The position numbers and the translations under genes were made by a program. From Hyphomicrobiales bacterium (GTDB taxonomy: Bacteria; Pseudomonadota; Alphaproteobacteria; Rhizobiales; Rhizobiaceae), in assembly GCA_900466475.1 (NCBI GenBank), contig UBMI01000021.1, forward strand, positions 1 through 64,000: DNA of 64,000 nucleotides, written 5' to 3'. This document shows positions 15,172-23,102 of the stretch, one piece after another (position 1 is the stretch's first letter; the number at the start of each line of letters is the position of its first letter). Under the pieces are notes generated by a model that was not told the origin of the DNA, searched no databases, and saw nothing but the letters and a program-made list of their open reading frames with translations.

Positions 15172-16185
15172 ATGCGTAGTATTCCCACCGAAGGACGTTC
15201 AGGATTCGCATCGCCACCACCGGGGTCAAAAACCGTCCTGGTTAACGGAGGCGCCGGTTTCCTGGGCTCGCATCTTTGCGAGCGCCTTCTCGAGCGGGGC
15301 CATCAGGTCATCTGTCTCGACAATTTCTACACCGGCCGCCGCGTCAATATCGAACATCTGCTGCAGAACGACCGTTTTCGGCTTCTGGAACATGATGTGC
15401 GCCAGCCCTTTGGTGTCGAGGCATCCCTCATCTTCAACTTTGCCTCGCCGGCTTCACCTCCAGATTATCAGCGCGATCCCGTCGGCACCCTGCTCACCAA
15501 CGTGCTTGGAGCCGTCAATACGCTCGATGCAGCGCGTCGCAGCGGCGCCACGGTCGTGCAGTCCTCGACTTCGGAGGTCTACGGAGATCCGCACCAGAAT
15601 CCGCAGCACGAAACCTACTTCGGCAACGTCAATCCGATTGGTCCGCGCGGCTGCTACGACGAGGGCAAGCGCTCAGCCGAAACCCTGTTCTTCGATTATC
15701 ACCGCAAGTATGGCGTCGATACCAAGGTTGGCCGGATCTTCAATACCTACGGTCCGCGCATGCGCCTTGATGATGGACGCGTCGTATCCAACTTCATCGT
15801 CCAGGCACTCTCCAACACCGATATAACGATCTACGGTGACGGCCGGCAGACCCGTTCCTTCTGCTATGTCGACGATCTCGTCGGCGGCTTCCTGCGTTTC
15901 GCCGAAACCGGCGCACATTGCACCGGTCCGATCAATCTCGGTAATCCGACGGAGATCACGGTGCGGGATCTGGCAGAAATCGTCCTTGATCTGACCAATT
16001 CGCGCTCGCGCATCATTTACCTGCCTGCCGTCGCAGACGATCCGCAACAGCGCCGTCCGGATATTTCCAGAGCCAGGGAGGAGCTGAACTGGTGGCCGAC
16101 GACCGAGCTGAAGACCGGTCTGAAGCGTACGATATCCTATTTCGACGCGCTGCTTGCCCGCAAGGAAGTGGTGGAGGCCGTATGA
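15172..16185 (+). CDS. NAD-dependent epimerase/dehydratase, UDP-glucuronate decarboxylase (UDP-xylose synthase) type
   Basis: This 337-residue extended short-chain dehydrogenase has an NAD site GGAGFLG at residues 26-32 and the catalytic pair Y162/K166 in [10 protein letters not shown]. The segments ASPASPPDY (91-99) and STSEVYGDP (132-140), then [13 protein letters not shown], are the signature of UDP-glucuronate decarboxylases, which turn UDP-glucuronate into UDP-xylose via a UDP-4-keto intermediate. It lies 1 base before a GalE-type epimerase and in the same operon as a processive glycosyltransferase, so it should supply a nucleotide sugar for that polymer. A related dehydratase specificity cannot be excluded by eye. 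Confidence 0.88.
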   Translation: MRSIPTEGRSGFASPPPGSKTVLVNGGAGFLGSHLCERLLERGHQVICLDNFYTGRRVNIEHLLQNDRFRLLEHDVRQPFGVEASLIFNFASPASPPDYQRDPVGTLLTNVLGAVNTLDAARRSGATVVQSSTSEVYGDPHQNPQHETYFGNVNPIGPRGCYDEGKRSAETLFFDYHRKYGVDTKVGRIFNTYGPRMRLDDGRVVSNFIVQALSNTDITIYGDGRQTRSFCYVDDLVGGFLRFAETGAHCTGPINLGNPTEITVRDLAEIVLDLTNSRSRIIYLPAVADDPQQRRPDISRAREELNWWPTTELKTGLKRTISYFDALLARKEVVEAV

Positions 16186-16186
16186 A

Positions 16187-17170
16187 ATGCCCCGCTACAT
16201 CCTGGTTACGGGTGGCGCCGGCTTCATCGGCAGCCACATCTGCAAGGCGCTTGCGCGTGCCGGCATGGTTCCGGTCACCTATGACAATCTTTCCACCGGA
16301 CATATCGACAGCGTCCGGTGGGGGCCGCTGATCCAGGCGGATATCGTCGATGGCGCAAGGTTGCGGCACGTCATGGCCGAGTACTCGCCGGATTGTGTCA
16401 TCCATTGCGGCGCCAATGCCTATGTCGGTGAATCCGTCGAAAGGCCGAGCATCTATTATCGCAACAATGTCATCGGCAGCCTGTCGTTGCTGGATGCCTG
16501 TCTCGATTGCGGGATCGACAAGATCGTCTTTTCCAGCAGCTGCGCGACCTACGGCATTCCGGAAATGCTGCCGATCTGCGAGAAAACGCCGCAACAGCCT
16601 GTCAATCCTTATGGCAGGACCAAGCTGATCTTCGAAATGGCACTGGAGGATTATGCGGCCGCCTATGGCACCCGCTTCGCCGCCCTCCGCTACTTCAATG
16701 CAGCCGGCGCCGACCCGGAAGGCCAGCTTGCCGAGCGGCACTATCCCGAAACCCATCTGATCCCGCGCGCCCTTCTCGCCGCAAGCGGCCGGATCGAGAG
16801 CCTCGATATTTTCGGCATCGACTATTCGACGAATGATGGCACCTGCGTCAGGGATTACATCCATGTCAGCGATCTTGCCCAGGCGCATCTTGCGGCCGTT
16901 CGTCACCTTCTGGTTGGCGGCAATTCCCTGAGCCTCAATCTGGGCTCCGGCCGCGGCACGTCCGTCGGCGAGATCCTGAATGCCGTCAAACGAAAGACCG
17001 GCCACAGGGTGCCGATCCGTTGTCAGCCGCGCCGCGCTGGCGATCCGCCGGTGCTTTTCGCCGATACGAAGAGGGCTCGGCTGGAGCTCGACTTCATGCC
17101 GACACTTTCGGATATCGATACGATCATCCGCACGGCTGGCCCGACTTTCGGACTGGAGGTGATCGCATGA
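16187..17170 (+). CDS. galE: UDP-glucose 4-epimerase family protein
   Basis: This 327-residue protein begins MPRYILVTGGAGFIGSH (NAD site at residues 9-15). It continues with the GalE landmarks SSSCATYG, NPYGRTK (Tyr and Lys of the YxxxK motif), RYFNAAGADP and the nucleotide-sugar-binding DGTCVRDYIHVSDL. It should interconvert UDP-glucose and UDP-galactose. The ATG at 16187 starts 1 base after the preceding stop and has GGAGG 10 bases upstream, so the upstream in-frame start at 16154 was rejected. The stop overlaps the next start by 4 bases. It is probably an operon-specific paralogue supplying the adjacent glycosyltransferase. Confidence 0.93.
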   Translation: MPRYILVTGGAGFIGSHICKALARAGMVPVTYDNLSTGHIDSVRWGPLIQADIVDGARLRHVMAEYSPDCVIHCGANAYVGESVERPSIYYRNNVIGSLSLLDACLDCGIDKIVFSSSCATYGIPEMLPICEKTPQQPVNPYGRTKLIFEMALEDYAAAYGTRFAALRYFNAAGADPEGQLAERHYPETHLIPRALLAASGRIESLDIFGIDYSTNDGTCVRDYIHVSDLAQAHLAAVRHLLVGGNSLSLNLGSGRGTSVGEILNAVKRKTGHRVPIRCQPRRAGDPPVLFADTKRARLELDFMPTLSDIDTIIRTAGPTFGLEVIA

Positions 17171-19050
17171 GCACCACAGCCGAAATCGACCGCGCACGTC
17201 TGTCGTCGGCGAGCGGATCCGGGATGTTCGAGCCCGTCTTTACCGGATGGAATCGAGCCGCCTATGGTCTTGGCATCGTCTGCTGGCTGGCAGCCCTTGG
17301 CTACTTCTGGCTTTGGTGGGCCACGCCAATTCACGTCGTCTCATGGCCGGCATACCTGCTCGTCACGCTCATTCTCGCCTGGGTCACCCTGATCCCGGCC
17401 TATTTCATCCTCATCTTCCTGGATGCAAGGCAGGTCAGATCGGCTGCGGCCCTGCCGGAGGGTCGCGTTGCCATGGTGGTCACCAAGGCGCCATCAGAAC
17501 CTTTTGCCGTCGTGCGCAGGACGCTTCTTGCAATGCTCGATCAGAAGGGTGTCGAGTTCGATATCTGGCTTGCCGACGAAGATCCGTCCGAAGAGGCGAA
17601 GAGATGGTGCGGGCAGCACGGTATCATGATCTCCACGCGCAAGGGCGTCAGCGAATATCACCGTCCCGTCTGGCCGCGCCGCACGCGCTGCAAGGAAGGC
17701 AATCTCGCCTATTTCTATGATCACTTCGGCTATGAGCGCTATGATTTCGTCGCCCAGTTCGATGCCGATCACGTGCCCACACCGACCTATCTTCGCGAGG
17801 TCCTGCGACCCTTCTCCGATCCCGAAGTCGGCTACGTCTCGGCACCAAGCATCTGCGATGCCAATGCGGCCGAAAGCTGGGCCGCCCGGGGCAGGCTCTA
17901 TGCGGAAGCCAGCCTGCATGGTTCGTTGCAGGCGGGCTATAATAATGGCTGGGCGCCGCTCTGCATCGGTTCGCACTATGCCGTCCGCACGGCGGCCCTG
18001 AGGGAGATCGGCGGCCTCGGTCCCGAGCTCGCGGAAGACCATTCGACCACGCTGATGATGAATGCCGGCGGCTGGCGCGGGATCCATGCGGTCAATGCCA
18101 TAGCACACGGCGACGGGCCGGCGACCTTTTCCGATCTGGTTGTTCAGGAATTCCAGTGGTCGCGCAGCCTGGTTACCATCCTGCTTCGGCATTCTCGCCG
18201 ACATGTCGCCCGCCTGCCGCTCAAGCTGAAGTTCCAGTTCCTGTTTTCGCAGATCTGGTATCCGCTGTTTTCGGCGTTCATGGCGTCGATGTTCCTGCTG
18301 CCCGTCGCAGCCCTGCTCACGGGCCATGTCTTCGCCAATGTCAGCTATCCGGCATTCCTGTTGCATTCTCTGCCGCTTTCGCTCGTGTTGACGGTGTTCG
18401 CCATCTTCTGGCGTGCATCAGGCACATTCCGGCCATACGATGCGAGGCTTTTCGGGTGGGAAGGGGTGGTCTTCATCCTGTTGCGCTGGCCCTGGTCGCT
18501 TGCCGGCAGCCTCGCGGCCGTGCGCGATCATATAACCGGCTCCTTTGTGGATTTCCGCATCACCCCGAAGGGTGATCAGGGGCTGCGCAAACTGCCGGCG
18601 CGGATTATCGCACCTTACATCGCGCTGGCAGGCATTTGTGCTGCTGCCATGGCATTTGCCGACGATGGCGACGGTGCGCGTGGCTTCCAGATCTTCGCGG
18701 CGATCAACCTGTTGATCTATGTATCGCTCGTAATCCTGGTTGTCGCCCGTCACGCCCTCGAGAACGGTCAATCCCTTTTGCCGCAAGCGTATGGTCTGCG
18801 GTTTTCCGCCGCCGGCTGTCTCGTCGCCTGCCTGGTCGGCGGCGCGCAGCTCGGCAATCACGGGCTGACCGCCATGGAAGCGCTTTCGCACGGCCAGCCC
18901 TTCGTCACCTTTACCCGGTCGCAATTTACCGTGGCGGGTGCGGGGCTCGGCGGCGGCAAGACCAGGATCGTGAAATTCAGTCTCAAATGGCACGGTTTTG
19001 CCGAAGCCGGCCGTGCACGAAAGGACGTTGGGGAGAGCAGAAATGCGTGA
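17167..19050 (+). CDS. Membrane-bound processive family 2 glycosyltransferase (cellulose/mannan-synthase-like)
   Basis: The 627-residue protein has two N-terminal membrane helices (about 32-52 and 60-86) and a GT2 catalytic domain (about 100-340). The C-terminal part contains at least five more helices (about 355-600). Catalytic landmarks are DAD at 199-201, ED at 290-291 and QEFQWSRS at 327-334, a variant of QxxRW, so chain-extending synthesis coupled to export is likely. There is no PilZ domain. The start overlaps galE by ATGA. With a GH26 and a DUF995 gene downstream, the polymer may be a beta-mannan or glucomannan. I recall that Rhizobium leguminosarum glucomannan synthesis depends on a locus called gmsA, but homology was not tested. 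Confidence 0.88.
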   Translation: MSTTAEIDRARLSSASGSGMFEPVFTGWNRAAYGLGIVCWLAALGYFWLWWATPIHVVSWPAYLLVTLILAWVTLIPAYFILIFLDARQVRSAAALPEGRVAMVVTKAPSEPFAVVRRTLLAMLDQKGVEFDIWLADEDPSEEAKRWCGQHGIMISTRKGVSEYHRPVWPRRTRCKEGNLAYFYDHFGYERYDFVAQFDADHVPTPTYLREVLRPFSDPEVGYVSAPSICDANAAESWAARGRLYAEASLHGSLQAGYNNGWAPLCIGSHYAVRTAALREIGGLGPELAEDHSTTLMMNAGGWRGIHAVNAIAHGDGPATFSDLVVQEFQWSRSLVTILLRHSRRHVARLPLKLKFQFLFSQIWYPLFSAFMASMFLLPVAALLTGHVFANVSYPAFLLHSLPLSLVLTVFAIFWRASGTFRPYDARLFGWEGVVFILLRWPWSLAGSLAAVRDHITGSFVDFRITPKGDQGLRKLPARIIAPYIALAGICAAAMAFADDGDGARGFQIFAAINLLIYVSLVILVVARHALENGQSLLPQAYGLRFSAAGCLVACLVGGAQLGNHGLTAMEALSHGQPFVTFTRSQFTVAGAGLGGGKTRIVKFSLKWHGFAEAGRARKDVGESRNA

Positions 19051-19060
19051 GGAGGATAAA

Positions 19061-19570
19061 ATGAGCATGGCAAAACGATTGACGGGAGGAGCGCTGGCTC
19101 TGTGCCTCGGCCTTATCCTCCCGATCGGCGCATTCGCAGCAGAAAAGAATAGGGCACCGGCACCGACGCCACTCACCGCCGCCGAACTCTACATGATCTA
19201 CGCCGACAAGACCTGGACCTGGAATACGGGCGGCGGCCGCTTCATCGGCGAGGGCAGGCGTTTCGTCGCCTGGGTCGACAATGGCGGCAAGCAGTCTTTC
19301 GCCGAGGGCCGCTGGGTCGTCGATGATCTCGGTCAGATGTGCATGCGCGCGACCTGGACCAATAATGAGGGGGCGGCACGTGCCAGTACCTGCTTCGGCC
19401 ACCGCAAGATCGGCAACACGATCTACCAGCGGCGTCAACCGAGCGGGGACTGGTACGTGTTCCGGCACGCTGCCACGAAAGCCGATGATGAGTTCCGGAA
19501 GCTGGTTCCGGCAGACACGGTGAGCCTGAAAGCGCAGGAGCTGAAGCAGGTTCTGGCGACCGACAAATAG
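19061..19570 (+). CDS. DUF995 family exported protein
   Basis: The 169-residue protein begins with a signal peptide (residues 1-28, ending PIGAFAA). A compact domain follows with the DUF995 pattern TWTWNTGGGRF, RWVVDDLGQMCMR and STCFGH, including two cysteines that could pair. The ATG at 19061 follows a perfect GGAGG at 6 bases. An earlier ATG at 19043 would overlap the glycosyltransferase and disrupt the signal peptide. DUF995 proteins are common in rhizobia and have been linked to exopolysaccharide production, but no activity is known to me. Position between the synthase and the GH26 gene supports a role in polymer secretion or processing in the periplasm. Confidence 0.85.
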   Translation: MSMAKRLTGGALALCLGLILPIGAFAAEKNRAPAPTPLTAAELYMIYADKTWTWNTGGGRFIGEGRRFVAWVDNGGKQSFAEGRWVVDDLGQMCMRATWTNNEGAARASTCFGHRKIGNTIYQRRQPSGDWYVFRHAATKADDEFRKLVPADTVSLKAQELKQVLATDK

Positions 19571-19589
19571 CCGAAGGGAGGACAAGACC

Positions 19590-20564
19590 ATGAAAACCCT
19601 GGCGAAGAAAATCTCGACGGTAACGATCGCCATGCTTCTGCTCGGCGTTGCCGACGTGTCGCACCAAAGCGTGGCGCAGGGCGCCGTCACCGTCATGAAT
19701 GCGGGTGCCCAGACCATCACAGACAAGACGATCAGAGACAAGCGGCCCGCCATTCATGCCGATGGCATCAAGTTCGGCGCCTATGATCCGCATGGCGATT
19801 TCGGCGCGCAACAGAGCGTGACAACGGAACACCTTTTCCTTCCATGGGAAGATGTCGATCTTGAAACTCTGCGTGTGGCGGATGCCTATGCGCTGGCGAG
19901 GGGTCGCAACCTGTTGATCACGATCGAGCCCTGGTCATGGGACGTGGACTGGCGGCCGACGTCAGACGAACTTCGCTGGAAGCTGTTTCACGGCGACTAC
20001 GATGTGAACATGCGGGCGATCGCCAGGATGATCGCTCAGCTGAAAAGCCCGGTCATCGTCCGCTGGGGGCAGGAAATGGAGGACAATTCCGGCCGCTTTT
20101 CGTGGTCTGGCTGGAATCCTTCCGATTATATAGCCGCCTACAGGCGCATGATGGATATCGTGCGGCGGGAGGCGCCTGGTACGAAGCTCATGTGGTCGCC
20201 GAAGGGTCTGCCTGGCCTCAATGCCTATTATCCCGGCGACACTTATGTCGACTTCGTCGGCCTGTCAGTCTTTGGTCTCGAACCGTACGACCGTATCGCT
20301 CACAACGGCCCCCGGACCTTCACCGAGGCACTGAGGCCGGGTTACGACCTCGTCGCCCGGTATCACAAGCCGATCTGGGTGGCCGAATTGGGCTATGAGG
20401 GCAGTGACGGATACATAAAGCCGTGGATGGAGACGGCGACGCTCAAGCAGAGCGACTTTCCCGAGTTGCAGGAAGTCGTCTACTTCAATGACCGCGATGT
20501 CCATGCCTGGCCGTTCGATCTCGGCCGGCCCGACTGGCGGGTCATTGAAGACGCAAGCAACTAA
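19590..20564 (+). CDS. Exported glycoside hydrolase family 26-like protein
   Basis: This 324-residue protein starts with a signal peptide (to about residue 31). It has the GH26 (beta-mannanase/endoglucanase clan A) layout, with acid/base E162 in VIVRWGQEMED, nucleophile E266 in IWVAELGYEG, and the TIM-barrel strand motifs IEPWSW and MWSPKG between. GH26 enzymes cut beta-mannans or mixed beta-glucans. When encoded beside a membrane synthase they probably trim or release the nascent chain, as BcsZ does for cellulose. GGAGG precedes the ATG by 8 bases. It is the last gene of the operon and is followed by a hairpin. Confidence 0.87.
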   Translation: MKTLAKKISTVTIAMLLLGVADVSHQSVAQGAVTVMNAGAQTITDKTIRDKRPAIHADGIKFGAYDPHGDFGAQQSVTTEHLFLPWEDVDLETLRVADAYALARGRNLLITIEPWSWDVDWRPTSDELRWKLFHGDYDVNMRAIARMIAQLKSPVIVRWGQEMEDNSGRFSWSGWNPSDYIAAYRRMMDIVRREAPGTKLMWSPKGLPGLNAYYPGDTYVDFVGLSVFGLEPYDRIAHNGPRTFTEALRPGYDLVARYHKPIWVAELGYEGSDGYIKPWMETATLKQSDFPELQEVVYFNDRDVHAWPFDLGRPDWRVIEDASN

Positions 20565-20585
20565 GCTGGGGTTGCTGGAAAAGAA

Positions 20586-20606
20586 AGGCCCGCCGATGGC
20601 GGGCCT
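20586..20606. terminator. Bidirectional terminator between the GH26 gene and a solute-binding protein gene
   Basis: A 9-bp perfect stem, AGGCCCGCC/GGCGGGCCT, closes a 3-base loop. On the minus strand it is followed by TTCTTTTCC, a good U-tract for the gene ending at 20630. On the plus strand the tail is weaker (GAATTCGTTCC) but lies 21 bases after the GH26 stop. Confidence 0.8.
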
Positions 20607-20629
20607 GAATTCGTTCCTCCGGGATATGA

Positions 20630-21913
20630 TTACCCCTTGATTGTCGCCTTACCGGTTTCGACAAGCTGCTGGGCGGCATCTGCCACCGAGACGCGCTCGA
20701 AGGCGAGCTCATCGCAGGTCGGGCGAAGAACGCGCTGATCAAATTCGGTGGAACCCATCGGCGCCGGCCGCGGATACTCGCCGACCTGGTCCTTGAGCAA
20801 GTTGATATATTTGACCGTCTCCTGTTCCGTCGGGTTGAGCTGCGGCAGGATGGCTTCCCGCACTGCCGGCGACATCGGCACACCGCGCTCCACGCCGAGG
20901 ATTTTGCCGGCTTCGACATCATTGACGAAGAAGCTGATGAATTTTGCGGCCGCCTCGCCCTGCTTGGTGGTAGCGCCCACGCTCCAGATCAGTCCCGGGC
21001 GGTAATAATGGCCTGACGGGCCGCCTTTCTTCTCGCGCGGCAGCATGGCAATGCCGAGCTTGCTCTTGATGACCAGCTGGTATCCGACCATCTGGTTGGA
21101 ATAGGCCATGCTGATGGCCGATTTGCCAAGGGTGAGGCAGTTCGTGTCGATATTGTTCTGGTCGAGCGTCTGCACATCCGCAGCAACGGTGCCGCCGGCC
21201 TTGCGCAGCTTCTCCCAGTAATCGAACCATTCCTTGGCATCATCCACTGTGAAGCCGAGGGTCGGGCTTTCCTTGGCATAGAGGCTCTTGCCGCGCTGCC
21301 GCAGCCAGGCGTCGAAGACATAGGTATAACGTGCCCCGTAGGGGCCGCTTTTGCCCGAGGATTTCCCGAGCTCTACGGCGAGCTTGGCATACTCATCCCA
21401 GGTGAGATCAGGTGTCGGAAGCGGAATGCCGGCCTTTTCGAATTCCACGCTGTCATAGAACATCGCGAAGGAGTTGAGGCCGAGGCCGACGCCGTAAAGC
21501 TTGCCGTCAACCGTCGTCAGTTTCAGCATGTCGGCGCCAAAATCATCGACCTTCAGCGTCGAAGGCACGAATTCGTCGAGCGGCAGGCAGGCGCCGCGCT
21601 TGGAATAATCCGAGATGGTTCCCGGCTCGAGCTGGAAGACGTCAGCGATTGCGCGACCGGCCATCTGCGTTGCGAGCTTCGTCCAATAGCCGTCGCCGGC
21701 AAGTGATTCACCGACGATGGTAACGCCCGGCGTCTTCGACTGGTAGAGCTTGGCGACATCGAGTGTGCGCTTCGCACGGTCGTTGGAGCCCCACCACATT
21801 GCACGAAGCGAGGCGTCCTCAGCGAGTGCGGGAATCGAGCTGCCTGCGCCGAAGGCGAGACCGGCCGCGGCACCTGCGGTTCCCATCAAGAATGAACGGC
21901 GATTGACCTGCAT
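20630..21913 (-). CDS. Sugar ABC transporter solute-binding protein (family 1), Tat-type signal
   Basis: The 427-residue protein has a twin-arginine signal (NRRSFLMGTAGAAAG, then PALA) followed by a family 1 extracellular binding protein that begins SLRAMWWGSNDRAKRT. It is clearly similar along its length to the binding protein encoded at 31491-32777, so the two are paralogues. No permease or ATPase gene is next to it. It may use the permeases encoded at 32784-36826. The start at 21913 follows AAAGGAGG. The gene is divergent from a LacI regulator, and repeated TTTGCA-type sites lie between them. The substrate is probably an oligosaccharide related to that of the adjacent DUF2264 glycosidase-like protein. 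Confidence 0.92.
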   Translation of the reverse strand: MQVNRRSFLMGTAGAAAGLAFGAGSSIPALAEDASLRAMWWGSNDRAKRTLDVAKLYQSKTPGVTIVGESLAGDGYWTKLATQMAGRAIADVFQLEPGTISDYSKRGACLPLDEFVPSTLKVDDFGADMLKLTTVDGKLYGVGLGLNSFAMFYDSVEFEKAGIPLPTPDLTWDEYAKLAVELGKSSGKSGPYGARYTYVFDAWLRQRGKSLYAKESPTLGFTVDDAKEWFDYWEKLRKAGGTVAADVQTLDQNNIDTNCLTLGKSAISMAYSNQMVGYQLVIKSKLGIAMLPREKKGGPSGHYYRPGLIWSVGATTKQGEAAAKFISFFVNDVEAGKILGVERGVPMSPAVREAILPQLNPTEQETVKYINLLKDQVGEYPRPAPMGSTEFDQRVLRPTCDELAFERVSVADAAQQLVETGKATIKG

Positions 21914-21998
21914 GATTTCCTCCTTTGTCTGATGCCCGATGCCATCCTCCAATGGTCTTTTCGAGCGTTCGGCAGGTAGAGTACGCAAAAAATTTCTC

Positions 21999-22043
21999 TT
22001 TGCAAGAAATTATAGTTCTCTTGCAAATTTGCATAATTTGCAT
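21999..22043. promoter_or_regulatory. Candidate LacI-family operator cluster
   Basis: Between the divergent binding-protein and lacI-type genes lie TTTGCAAGAAA (about 21999-22009), the perfect 12-bp palindrome TGCAAATTTGCA (22022-22033) and a tandem 9-bp repeat AATTTGCAT (22026-22034 and 22035-22043). Palindromes with a central symmetric core are typical LacI-family sites, and the location is ideal for control of both genes. Confidence 0.55.
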
Positions 22044-22070
22044 AATCTTTGCTGTATGAATGAGGTCAAA

Positions 22071-23099
22071 ATGAACGAGACCAGGATCAGAAAGCCGCGC
22101 CAGGCCGATATTGCCAGTCTGGCCGGCGTTTCCGTTTCCACGGTCTCGCGGGTGCTCGCCAACGAGCCTGGTATCAGCGAAACCGTACGACGGCACATTA
22201 TGAAAGTTGCCGCCGAGCACGGCTATCCGGTGAAGACTGTTTCGGAAAGCGTTCCGGGCGGGCTTGCGCTGATTGCCAGCGACGGAGTCACCGGCGGCCT
22301 CAGCGTCTTCTACGAATCGATCGTCGAGGGCCTTCGTGCCGGTGCCGCGGATGCCGGCATGCCGTTTGAAGTACGGCTGGTGCGCGAGGATCGAACGACA
22401 CCTGATGTGGTCGGCGAATATCTGCAGACGGCGCAAGCCGAAGGACTTTTCCTCGTCGGCATCGATCCAGGCGATACGCTACGGACCTGGCTGGAAGAGA
22501 CGGGAACACCGACCGTTCTCGTCAATGGCACCGATCCCCGCCTGCGCCTTGACGGCGTCTCTCCCTCAAATTTCTTCGGCGCCTATGAGGCGACGAGCCG
22601 GCTCACGAAAGCCGGCCATCGCCGTATCCTGCATCTCACCGGTTCGCACCGTCATACGATCCGTGAACGTGTGCGCGGCTTCGAGGCGGCGATTGCCGCA
22701 GTTCCTGATGCCGAGGGCCGGCTCGTTCCGCTCACTTTCGAGGGTAGTGCCAGCCGCGAGGCGCATGAGCGCACGGTCGAAATGCTCGCGGAAGATTCCG
22801 GCTATACGGCCGCCTTCTGCATGAATGATTTCATTGCCGTCGGCGTGCTCGAAGCCGTTACCGAAGCAGGCCTTCGCGTTCCCGAGGATTTCGCGATCGT
22901 CGGCTTCGACGATCTGCCCTGTGCCGTCATGACCAATCCCAGGCTTTCCACCATGCGCGTCGACCGCGCGGCCCTTGGCCGCGAGGCCGTTTCTCTGATG
23001 ATCTCCCGCTACCGCGACAGGACCGCCCCAGCCCGCCACATCTGCCAGGCTGTCGTTCCCGTTGCCGGAGGCACTGTTCCCGATACCGACAAGCTGTGA
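22071..23099 (+). CDS. LacI-family transcriptional regulator
   Basis: The 342-residue regulator has an N-terminal LacI helix-turn-helix (QADIASLAGVSVSTVSRVL, about residues 10-28, then ANEPGIS) and a periplasmic-binding-protein-like effector domain ending with the usual AIVGFDDLPCAVMTNPRLST and MRVDRAALGREAV. The ATG at 22071 has GAGG upstream; 22056 is an alternative in the same frame. It is divergent from a sugar-binding protein gene. It is followed within 4 bases by the DUF2264 gene and a 2-hydroxyacid dehydrogenase gene, so it probably controls that set in response to a sugar ligand. Confidence 0.93.
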   Translation: MNETRIRKPRQADIASLAGVSVSTVSRVLANEPGISETVRRHIMKVAAEHGYPVKTVSESVPGGLALIASDGVTGGLSVFYESIVEGLRAGAADAGMPFEVRLVREDRTTPDVVGEYLQTAQAEGLFLVGIDPGDTLRTWLEETGTPTVLVNGTDPRLRLDGVSPSNFFGAYEATSRLTKAGHRRILHLTGSHRHTIRERVRGFEAAIAAVPDAEGRLVPLTFEGSASREAHERTVEMLAEDSGYTAAFCMNDFIAVGVLEAVTEAGLRVPEDFAIVGFDDLPCAVMTNPRLSTMRVDRAALGREAVSLMISRYRDRTAPARHICQAVVPVAGGTVPDTDKL

Positions 23100-23102
23100 G
23101 TG

